Position numbers and translations under genes: made by a program. A stretch of 11,959 nt of DNA. Origin: Bacteroidota bacterium. Its GTDB lineage: Bacteria; Bacteroidota; Bacteroidia; Chitinophagales; Chitinophagaceae. Numbering within the stretch: position 1 is the stretch's first letter; each line of letters begins with the position of its first letter. Positions 5,869 through 11,959 of this stretch are shown one piece after another. The DNA lies in NCBI GenBank assembly GCA_028876035.1, contig JAGWTK010000085.1, forward strand, positions 1 to 11,959, given 5' to 3'. The notes beneath the pieces are model-generated. The model saw only the letters and a program-made list of their open reading frames with translations. It had not been told where the DNA came from and made no database searches.

Positions 5869-8310
5869 ATGCGATACTTACTCTTTTCACTCCTGCTCCT
5901 TTCCCTGGCAGCACAATCACAAAGTAAACTCCCGTCCATCGAAGAAAAAACCGCCGGCTTTAAAAAATACCCCGGTTACCTGAACTTCTATTGGGATGAC
6001 AACAATGGAAAGATTTGGCTGGAGATTGATAAGCCCGATAGTGAATTGTTGTACCAAACTTCTTTACCTGCCGGACTCGGTTCCAACGACATTGGGCTCG
6101 ACCGCGGCCTGCTCGGCAATACCAGCGTGGTGAAATTTGTAAAAACAGGGCGTAAGGTCCTGCTCATTCAACCTAATTATGATTACCGCGCTAATAGCAA
6201 CGACCCCAATGAGCGTCGCGCCGTTGAGCAGTCCTTTGCGCAGTCTACCCTCTGGGGCTTTACCGTTGAAGCCGAAAGCAATGGTCATGCACTCGTAGAC
6301 GCGACGGAGTTTCTCACCCGTGACGCGATGCGGGTAGCCAACCGAATCAAAGCTGCCCAGCAAGGCAGCTATTCAATAGAAAAAAGCCGCTGTGCTATCT
6401 ATCTGCCCCGTACAAAGAATTTTCCCTACAACAGCGAATTTGAAGCGACTATTACGTTTGTTAACAATGAGGGCAATGCAGGCGGATATGTGCAGTCGGT
6501 AACACCTTCTGCCGAAGCCATTACCGTTCGCATGCACCATACTTTTGTGCAACTACCCGACGCTGGTTATCAACCCAGGGTATTTGATCCGCGTTCCAGT
6601 TTTATTAACCGCAATTATTTCGACTATAGTACACCGGTAGCCTCCCCCATCAGCAAAAACTTCATCATTCGCCATCGCCTGCAAAAGAAAAATCCCGGGG
6701 CTGCTGCCAGCGAAGCCGTGAAACCGATTGTATATTACCTCGATAACGGCACACCAGAGCCGATACGCAGTGCTTTGCTGGAAGGTGCTTCCTGGTGGAA
6801 CCAGGCCTTTGAAGCAGCCGGCTATAAGAATGCCTTCCAGGTAAAACTATTACCCGACACCGCCGACCCCATGGACATCCGCTATAACATGATCAACTGG
6901 GTACATCGCTCTACCCGCGGATGGAGCTATGGTGCAGCCGTTGTTGATCCCCGCACGGGTGAAATTATCAAAGGACAGGTGAGCCTGGGGTCTTTGCGGG
7001 TGCGGCAGGACTACCTCATCGCACAGGGATTGCTATCGCCCTATGAAAAAGGCATTCCCGCCAACGACAAGATGTTAAAGATGGCCATAGAACGCCTGCG
7101 CCAGCTTGCTGCGCATGAAGTAGGACATACGCTCGGGCTCATGCACAATTATGCATCGAGCGTGAACAACCGGGCGAGCGTGATGGATTATCCACCGCCC
7201 ATGGTGCGTGTGAATGCGAAGGGTGAAATTGATTTGTCGGCTGCTTATGCAAGCGGTATTGGTGAATGGGACAAAGTGTCCATCACCTGGGGATACGGCG
7301 ATTTCTCCGACAGCAAGAACGAAGCCGCAGCACTTAATAAAGTTCTAACTGATGCCACGCTGAAAAAAGGATTGCGCTTTATCTCGGATAGGGATGCACG
7401 ACCCGCCGGCGGATTGCATCCGCAGGCGCATTTGTGGGACAATGGTGCCGATGCAGTAGAAGAGCTGAAAGAGTTGATGAAAGTGCGCAGTGTAGCCCTC
7501 GCCCATTTTGGCGAAAACAGCATTCCCCCCGGTACACCAATGGCCTTTCTCGAAGATGTACTGGTGCCTGCATATCTCGTACATCGCTACCAGCTGGAAG
7601 CCGTCACCAAACTCGTTGGCGGGATGGATTACAACTATGCGCTGCGGGGCGACGGGCAAATAGTAACAAAGCCCATTGGCAAAGAACAGCAACTGAATGC
7701 ACTGAATGCAGCCATCGACTGCATTGATCCTTCTGTGCTGATGCTGCCTCCATCTATTACCCACCTCATCCCACCACGTCCGGCTGGCTACGATTTCACC
7801 CGTGAACTATTTAAAAAGCGCACGGGCCTGGCTTTCGACGCATTGTCACCTGCAGAAACGGCTGCCGATTTCCCGCTTTCTTTTTTATTCAATGAAGAAA
7901 GGCTCAGCCGTATGGTGCAATATGAGGCGGAGGGTGGCTTAGGTGTGCAGGAGATGCTCGACAAACTGATTCAGCAAACCTGGAAATCGCCCCGCCGCAA
8001 AGGCACAGAGGCGCTGATTCAAATGCAGAATGAGCAAATACTGCTGACCTACCTGCTGGCACTGAGCGTGAATGACAATGTACAGTTCGGTGCCCGTGCA
8101 GCAGGCGTCAAAGCCCTCGCATCACTCAAAACATATATAACCGAGCAGCAAAAAGCGGCTGGTGATGACAGTTATACGGCGCATTTATTACTTGCACTTG
8201 ACAGGATGAAATCACCGGAAAAAGCGAAGCCAACGGTATTGCATGATCAAATGCCGCCCGGTGCACCGATCGGTTGCGATATGGACGATGAAATGCCGGC
8301 TGCTTACTGA
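5869..8310 (+). CDS. secreted zinc-dependent metalloprotease (DUF5117/DUF4953 family)
   Basis: The 813-residue product starts with a signal peptide (LLFSLLLLSLAAQSQS, about 3-18). It then shows the DUF5118/DUF5117-type N-terminal region (PGYLNFYWDDNNGKIWLEI, LPAGLGSNDIGLDRG) and a central metzincin-like catalytic region. The zinc motif HEVGHTLGLMH at 416-426 provides His416, His420 and His426 with catalytic Glu417, and SVMDY at 437-441 supplies the Met-turn. The C-terminal half is the usual long helical extension, ending near PPGAPIG. Length and order match the family found widely in Bacteroidota. The substrate is unknown; the enzyme is presumably periplasmic or surface-exposed and digests peptides or host or environmental protein. 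The ATG at 5869 is set by the signal peptide. The stop overlaps the meaB stop on the other strand by 7 bp, leaving no room for a separate terminator. Confidence 0.92.
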   Translation: MRYLLFSLLLLSLAAQSQSKLPSIEEKTAGFKKYPGYLNFYWDDNNGKIWLEIDKPDSELLYQTSLPAGLGSNDIGLDRGLLGNTSVVKFVKTGRKVLLIQPNYDYRANSNDPNERRAVEQSFAQSTLWGFTVEAESNGHALVDATEFLTRDAMRVANRIKAAQQGSYSIEKSRCAIYLPRTKNFPYNSEFEATITFVNNEGNAGGYVQSVTPSAEAITVRMHHTFVQLPDAGYQPRVFDPRSSFINRNYFDYSTPVASPISKNFIIRHRLQKKNPGAAASEAVKPIVYYLDNGTPEPIRSALLEGASWWNQAFEAAGYKNAFQVKLLPDTADPMDIRYNMINWVHRSTRGWSYGAAVVDPRTGEIIKGQVSLGSLRVRQDYLIAQGLLSPYEKGIPANDKMLKMAIERLRQLAAHEVGHTLGLMHNYASSVNNRASVMDYPPPMVRVNAKGEIDLSAAYASGIGEWDKVSITWGYGDFSDSKNEAAALNKVLTDATLKKGLRFISDRDARPAGGLHPQAHLWDNGADAVEELKELMKVRSVALAHFGENSIPPGTPMAFLEDVLVPAYLVHRYQLEAVTKLVGGMDYNYALRGDGQIVTKPIGKEQQLNALNAAIDCIDPSVLMLPPSITHLIPPRPAGYDFTRELFKKRTGLAFDALSPAETAADFPLSFLFNEERLSRMVQYEAEGGLGVQEMLDKLIQQTWKSPRRKGTEALIQMQNEQILLTYLLALSVNDNVQFGARAAGVKALASLKTYITEQQKAAGDDSYTAHLLLALDRMKSPEKAKPTVLHDQMPPGAPIGCDMDDEMPAAY

Positions 8311-9203
8311 AGTGAGGCGACCAGCTTATAGAAATTGAAACCTGGATCTTGCATCGCCACTTCAATTTCCTTTCGGAGGCGATCGATATCCAGGTTTTTC
8401 ATTCTGCGCTGGCCAATAATCTGCCAGGCTTTTTCCGCGAGCAGTGCAGATTTGTGCTGCTGAGCAGTATGATTCTGCTGCCTTTCACGAATGGCAGTCC
8501 ACAATGCAGCAATACCTTCGCGGTTGATGGCGGAAGTTTTCACGATTGCGATGTCTTTCCCCGCCGCCAGTTCATTAACAGAAGCACGAAGGTGATTTGC
8601 GAATAGATCAGCCCCGGGCCGGTCAGATTTATTCACCGCAAATACCTGTGCAATTTCCATGAGGCCTGATTTCATGGCCTGGACATCGTCTCCTGCCTCG
8701 GGCACCAATACCACCGTTGTTACATCGGCCAGACCGGCAATCTCGAGTTCTGTTTGTCCGACCCCCACCGTTTCAATGATCACGCAATCAAAACCCGCTG
8801 CCTTCACAAAGTCGGCGATTTCAATGGTTTTGGGATGGAGTCCGCCCAGCGCACCACGGGTTGCCAGTGAACGGATGTATACATTCGGATGGTTATACCA
8901 CTGCGACATGCGGATGCGATCACCCAACAACGCACCCCGGTGAAAAGGAGAAGAAGGATCAACACAAAGGACAGCAACGGATTGTTGTTGTTTAACCAGC
9001 TCAGCGATCAACGCATCGGTGAGTGAACTTTTGCCGGCACCCGGCGGACCGGTAATGCCCAATACCAGAGTTTTATCATTTGACGGCAGGGCTTCGAGTA
9101 ATAAAGCATACCCTTCCTGTTCATTTTCGATCAGAGAGATGCCACGCGCGATCGCACGGGTGTTGTTGGGCGCCAAACCTGCGAGGATGTCCTGCCAGTT
9201 CAT
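8304..9203 (-). CDS. meaB: methylmalonyl-CoA mutase-associated GTPase MeaB (ArgK family)
   Basis: MeaB is a G3E-family P-loop GTPase that guards adenosylcobalamin loading and integrity of methylmalonyl-CoA mutase, in propionate and succinate metabolism. The 299-residue product shows Walker A GPPGAGKSS (52-60), the family motif DPSSPFHRGALLGDRIRM (82-99), ETVGVGQ (144-150), guanine specificity NKSD (191-194) and a helical C-terminal dimerisation arm. I place the start at the ATG at 9203. An upstream in-frame TTG at 9218 would add five residues, but it falls inside a TAGATTTG promoter-like box. The gene follows the glycosyltransferase by 40 nt on the same strand, so it may be read from that unit as well. 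No mutase subunit genes adjoin it, which is unusual but not rare. It converges with and overlaps the metalloprotease 3' end. Confidence 0.95.
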   Translation of the reverse strand: MNWQDILAGLAPNNTRAIARGISLIENEQEGYALLLEALPSNDKTLVLGITGPPGAGKSSLTDALIAELVKQQQSVAVLCVDPSSPFHRGALLGDRIRMSQWYNHPNVYIRSLATRGALGGLHPKTIEIADFVKAAGFDCVIIETVGVGQTELEIAGLADVTTVVLVPEAGDDVQAMKSGLMEIAQVFAVNKSDRPGADLFANHLRASVNELAAGKDIAIVKTSAINREGIAALWTAIRERQQNHTAQQHKSALLAEKAWQIIGQRRMKNLDIDRLRKEIEVAMQDPGFNFYKLVASLQ

Positions 9204-9206
9204 GGT

Positions 9207-9214
9207 CAAATCTA
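9207..9214 (-). promoter_or_regulatory. candidate -7 box for meaB, 3 nt before the ATG
   Basis: On the minus strand TAGATTTG matches TAnnTTTG exactly and is followed by ACC and then the ATG. A transcript from it would begin at about the start codon. No TTG is found 19-21 nt upstream, and readthrough from the upstream glycosyltransferase is an alternative. Confidence 0.45.
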
Positions 9215-9243
9215 ACAATGATTTTAGAAAGATGCGGTGCCGG

Positions 9244-10299
9244 TTATTGGTACAGCGAGCGGTAAATAGACAGATAGGAGCGTGCCGTATGATCCCAGTT
9301 AAACTTCAGGGCTTGTGCACGTATTTTTTCAACAGGATTGGCCTGCTGGTAATGCTGCATACCGGTATTGAATACTTCCTGCATATGCTGTGGATCAAAA
9401 TCGCGGAAGTAGTAAGCAGCATCGCCTCCCAATTCGGGCAGCGAAGTATGCGTAGAAATAAAAGCGGGTTTACCAAAGTTCATAGCTTCTACCACGGGCA
9501 AGCCAAATCCTTCTGCAATTGATGGAAAGCCGAAGGCCGCACAATTTTTATAATACCAGTAGCGGTCTTGTTCACTGATGGGGCCGGTTAGTTTAACCCG
9601 GTCGGTTACACCATGCACCCGTGCTTCTTCCATTATCTTTTCTCCGTACTCTTTGTTGATGATGCCCGCTATCACCAGTTCATAATCGTTCCCTTTCAGC
9701 AGGCAGGGCAACACATGAAAATTCTTCTTGGGCAGCACTGTACCGATGCTAAAAATAAAAGGATGAGCCGGACGATAAGCGGGTGCATCGAAGCCGGGAA
9801 ATGTTTTGATATCGCAACCATCGTATACCACTTCTACCGGTTTATTCCCCGGCTTGAGGAACTCCAGCATATGGCGGCGGGTGTAATCAGAGATACACAC
9901 GATATGGTCGGCCCGGTCGATATTCTTCTGGATATGGTCCAGGTATTTTTGAATCCGTGCTTTATCGTCTTTGATCTCAACCAGGAAATTGAGATCGTTT
10001 ACCGTTAATACCCGTCTTGTGTTACGGTGGTAAGGCAGGTAATTGGAATTTTGGAAAGTGCAATGCCATACCTGGTACTTGCCGGCGCCGGGCTGGAAAA
10101 ATTTATGCCAATGCCGCTGTACTACCACCTGCTGATCCGGACCGAATAAGTTTCGTTGTTCTTCGGGAAGGTAGAAATGCAGGCTTTCCTGGTTTGGATC
10201 GTGCAGGTGGATGAGCTGTTCACCCAGTTCGCGGCAAAATTGGAAGAGGCCGGTATTGGGATGCCTGGTACGTTCGCAATCGATCAAAACATGGTTCAT
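9244..10299 (-). CDS. GT4-type glycosyltransferase (GT-B fold)
   Basis: This retaining glycosyltransferase probably moves a sugar from a nucleotide-sugar donor onto a surface glycan or lipid-linked acceptor at the inner face of the membrane. The 351-residue product has the GT-B layout: an N-terminal acceptor half, then the donor half starting near FIFSIGTVLPKKNF (181-194). The donor half ends with the E-x7-E motif in EGFGLPVVEA (263-272; Glu263 and Glu271). I choose the ATG at 10299 (MNHVLIDCERTRHP). A farther upstream TTG at 10347 would overlap the methyltransferase and add a residue stretch that is not protein-like. The start lies 11 nt after the methyltransferase stop, which indicates one transcript. 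It is a paralogue of the partial glycosyltransferase at the right edge. The sugar specificity cannot be read from the sequence. Confidence 0.9.
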   Translation of the reverse strand: MNHVLIDCERTRHPNTGLFQFCRELGEQLIHLHDPNQESLHFYLPEEQRNLFGPDQQVVVQRHWHKFFQPGAGKYQVWHCTFQNSNYLPYHRNTRRVLTVNDLNFLVEIKDDKARIQKYLDHIQKNIDRADHIVCISDYTRRHMLEFLKPGNKPVEVVYDGCDIKTFPGFDAPAYRPAHPFIFSIGTVLPKKNFHVLPCLLKGNDYELVIAGIINKEYGEKIMEEARVHGVTDRVKLTGPISEQDRYWYYKNCAAFGFPSIAEGFGLPVVEAMNFGKPAFISTHTSLPELGGDAAYYFRDFDPQHMQEVFNTGMQHYQQANPVEKIRAQALKFNWDHTARSYLSIYRSLYQ

Positions 10300-10310
10300 G
10301 CGGGCGGGGG

Positions 10311-11117
10311 TTAAGCATTTTTTTTGACAGCGGTGAGCGCGTAGCAACTGGCATGTGCAAATTCGGTTGTTACACTAAACTGTTTTTCTTCGAGGAATTG
10401 CCGCAATGCATCTACGTTGCGCTTGTCATCGTCCAGGTTGTGCACTTCTACCGTGAGTTGCTGAATCTTTGTCCAGGCGGCCGCCGGCGTTTCATAAATA
10501 ATCGGATACTCGCTACCCTCGCAATCCATCTTCAGAAGATCTACTTTTTCGATATTGTTTTGCTCAAGTATCTGCATTAGCGAAATCGCAGGCACCCGTA
10601 TGATGTGCTGGTTCTGCGCGTCAAAATCTGTGTATACCGAAGCAATCACGGAGTTGTCGGAAGCAGCTTCCATATAAAGTTCGATATTTTCCTGCGGCGT
10701 TCCGGTAACTGCTTTATTGTGGAGATGAATGTTTTTTTCGAGGCCGGCGTTTAAAGCAATGTTTTTCCGGAACAGTTCATAGTTGGAAGCGATGGGCTCA
10801 TACGCATAAACGGTTGCCTCCTTTATTTTGGAAAACAGGGCGATATCGAAATAACCCGCATTCGCGCCGATATCAATAATCACAGGATTGGGAGGAAGGC
10901 TCAGCACCACCTGGTCGATATCGTAAAAATCGGTGACAAAGATCTCTTTGAATACGAGGTAAAGCGCTTTTGATGGAACGATGAACTTACGGTGATGGCC
11001 ACGCGTAACAAACTCCATCGGCTGGAATCCTTTTTTAAGTTTGCGCAGGAAATAACCCTGCCAGTTTTGAATATGCCGGAAGAGATTTTTGTAGCGTCCG
11101 ATTGAGTCATTGACCAT
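10311..11117 (-). CDS. FkbM-family SAM-dependent methyltransferase
   Basis: The 268-residue product is a class I methyltransferase of the FkbM type, a family that O-methylates sugars or polyketides and is frequent in polysaccharide clusters. SAM-binding motif I is IDIGANAGYF (81-90). The acidic residue of the second strand is in YAYEP (104-108, Glu107), and the family hallmark KMDCEGSEY lies at 196-204. The first roughly 70 residues, rich in Lys, Arg and aromatics, are variable in the family and may bind the substrate. The start at ATG 11117 directly follows a promoter-like box. Placement between two paralogous glycosyltransferases suggests that it methylates a sugar in the glycan they build, possibly as a chain-capping step; that is inference. 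The 11-nt gap to the next gene indicates co-transcription. Confidence 0.9.
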   Translation of the reverse strand: MVNDSIGRYKNLFRHIQNWQGYFLRKLKKGFQPMEFVTRGHHRKFIVPSKALYLVFKEIFVTDFYDIDQVVLSLPPNPVIIDIGANAGYFDIALFSKIKEATVYAYEPIASNYELFRKNIALNAGLEKNIHLHNKAVTGTPQENIELYMEAASDNSVIASVYTDFDAQNQHIIRVPAISLMQILEQNNIEKVDLLKMDCEGSEYPIIYETPAAAWTKIQQLTVEVHNLDDDKRNVDALRQFLEEKQFSVTTEFAHASCYALTAVKKNA

Positions 11118-11121
11118 GGGG

Positions 11122-11129
11122 CGAAGGTA
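11122..11129 (-). promoter_or_regulatory. candidate -7 box for the FkbM gene, 4 nt before the ATG
   Basis: On the minus strand the box reads TACCTTCG, identical to the typA -7 box, and is followed by CCCC and the ATG. A TTG lies 16 nt upstream, shorter than the usual 19-21, inside the GTTTAAA array. The transcript would be leaderless or nearly so. Confidence 0.45.
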
Positions 11130-11135
11130 AATAAT

Positions 11136-11170
11136 GTTTAAGGTTCAAAGTTTAAAGTTTAAAGTTGGAA
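11136..11170 (+). repeat. 7-bp phased array GTTTAAA
   Basis: Five 7-bp units on the plus strand read GTTTAAG (11136), GTTCAAA (11143), GTTTAAA (11150), GTTTAAA (11157) and a diverged GTTGGAA (11164). It uses nearly the same word as the 3231 and 3497 arrays, but with a 7-bp instead of an 8-bp step. It sits 6 bp upstream of the FkbM promoter box and fills the -33 region. Confidence 0.7.
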
Positions 11171-11190
11171 CCCTGCGTTGCTGGGTCCAA
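11165..11190 (-). terminator. hairpin after the partial glycosyltransferase
   Basis: TTGGAACCC (11165-11173) pairs with GGGTCCAA (11183-11190) with one bulged A around a 9-nt loop. For minus-strand transcription the hairpin comes 61 nt after the glycosyltransferase stop and is followed by CTTTAAAC units, not a clean U run. It may terminate or attenuate transcripts before the FkbM gene. The remaining part of the 134-bp gap (11191-11251) shows nothing recognisable. Confidence 0.4.
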
Positions 11191-11251
11191 TATCGGGTGC
11201 GGTTTTGCCATAAGCTCATCGCCGGAAGAAAGCTCTTTTACTGGAATCAGC

Positions 11252-11959
11252 TCAGAGGCTCCGGTAGGTATTGAGGTAGGCTTTCGCAGCACTGGTCCAG
11301 CTGAATTGTAACGCTCTTTCACGGATGGCAGCCGCCGGCCGGGTGGCTGCATACTGTTCCATCCCTTTTCCAAATACGGATTGCATTGCTGCCGGCTCAA
11401 AAGAATTGAAATAGTAAACAAGATCGCCGCCGATTTCGGGCAGGGAAGTAAGGGCCGAACTAAAACAGGGCTTACCATAGTACATCGCTTCGATGAGGGG
11501 AAAACCAAAGCCTTCGGCCAGTGAGGGGAATACAAAAGCCAGGCAGTTTTTATAATACCAGTATTTATCCGCTTCTGTAAGTGCCCCCGCCAATACAACG
11601 CGGCCAGCTACTCCGTGCCGTTCCGCCTCCTTCATAATTGCAGCGTTGTACTGTTTGTTGCCAACGCCGGCGATTACCAGCTCGTAATCGTTCCCTTGCA
11701 GCAGGGCGGGAAGCACGTGGAAATTTTTCTTTGGCAGCACTGTGCCGATAGCGAAGAGAAAGGGTGCACGCGGCTTATAGACCGGCTCATCGTATCCTGG
11801 AAATTCGTTGATGTTACACCCATTGTAAATCACTTCCACGGTTTTATTCTTCAGTTGCAGGTGTTCCATCATCACTTGTTTTGTAAATGCGGAAATGCTG
11901 GTAATCGCATCGGCACGATCGATATTGCGTTGAATCTGCCCCAACCTGTCTTTTATTTT
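11252..11959 (-). CDS. GT4-type glycosyltransferase, 5' end beyond the window
   Basis: The visible 235 residues are the C-terminal two thirds of a GT-B glycosyltransferase, and the frame runs open through the window edge. An internal TTG at 11944 is not the start, because the residues before it (KIKDR) continue the alignment with the downstream paralogue (KDDKARIQ). Shared blocks include QRNIDRAD, IGTVLPKKNFHVLP, GNDYELVIAG, YWYYKNC and the E-x7-E motif EGFGFPLIEA. By eye more than half of the residues are identical to the 9244-10299 gene, so the two arose by duplication. It ends LNTYRSL, in step with LSIYRSLYQ of the paralogue, so the 3' end is intact. It probably adds a sugar in the same glycan pathway. 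Confidence 0.88.
   Translation of the reverse strand, partial: KIKDRLGQIQRNIDRADAITSISAFTKQVMMEHLQLKNKTVEVIYNGCNINEFPGYDEPVYKPRAPFLFAIGTVLPKKNFHVLPALLQGNDYELVIAGVGNKQYNAAIMKEAERHGVAGRVVLAGALTEADKYWYYKNCLAFVFPSLAEGFGFPLIEAMYYGKPCFSSALTSLPEIGGDLVYYFNSFEPAAMQSVFGKGMEQYAATRPAAAIRERALQFSWTSAAKAYLNTYRSL

Noticed and set aside
9204..9218. TTG start at 9218 for MeaB
   Set aside because: The ATG at 9203 gives a normal family start, and the TTG overlaps a promoter-like box.
9019..9522. 167-codon plus-strand frame over meaB and the glycosyltransferase
   Set aside because: It crosses the boundary of two well-supported minus-strand genes and shows no recognisable motif.
10300..10347. TTG start at 10347 for the glycosyltransferase
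   Set aside because: It would overlap the methyltransferase by 37 nt and add a basic, unstructured stretch. The ATG at 10299 gives the expected start 11 nt after the methyltransferase stop.
11152..11598. 148-codon minus-strand frame overlapping the partial glycosyltransferase
   Set aside because: Most of it is a shifted frame of the glycosyltransferase. Its tail past the stop reads fairly well, but the glycosyltransferase already ends in step with its paralogue, so a frameshifted extension is unlikely.

Overview
This window looks like chromosomal DNA from a member of the Bacteroidota, most likely the Chitinophagaceae or a close relative. The evidence is: several boxes of the Bacteroidota promoter type TAnnTTTG; no clear Shine-Dalgarno sequences before the starts; a GldA-type ABC ATPase; a DUF5117/DUF4953-type secreted metalloprotease; and a GH130 glycosidase with an N-terminal export signal. 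Assignment to a family is an inference from gene style, not from a marker gene.

Layout. The plus strand (1-8310) carries the possible tail of an upstream gene, a beta-carbonic anhydrase (can), a terminator, an exported GH130 enzyme, a repeat-rich gap, a gldA-like ABC ATPase, a second repeat-bounded gap holding an orphan reading frame, the ribosome-associated GTPase typA with a good promoter and terminator, a 73-residue CxxC membrane protein, and an 813-residue zinc metalloprotease. The minus strand (8304-11959, read right to left) carries a glycosyltransferase cut by the window edge, an FkbM-type methyltransferase, a second paralogous glycosyltransferase, and meaB. MeaB is the G-protein chaperone of the B12-dependent methylmalonyl-CoA mutase. 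The metalloprotease and meaB converge, and their 3' ends overlap by 7 bp.

How the genes relate. Most plus-strand genes look like independent housekeeping or accessory units with their own terminators or promoters. The two glycosyltransferases and the methyltransferase probably act together on a surface polysaccharide or glycan. meaB lies close behind them but has an unrelated job.

The most unusual content is non-coding. The gaps at 2029-2327, 3237-3689 and 11118-11251 hold at least six short arrays. Each has a different unit (GGTATCT, GAGCTGC, ATC-N5, GTTTAAGG in both orientations, GTTTAAA), but all are phased at 7 or 8 bp. Two of the 8-bp arrays face each other around a 230-bp segment that carries an orphan, protein-like reading frame. 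A second pattern is that gldA, meaB and the methyltransferase each have a TAnnTTTG-like box ending only 3-4 nt before the ATG, which would put the transcript start at or near the start codon. No tRNA, rRNA, CRISPR array, insertion sequence or defence system was recognised.
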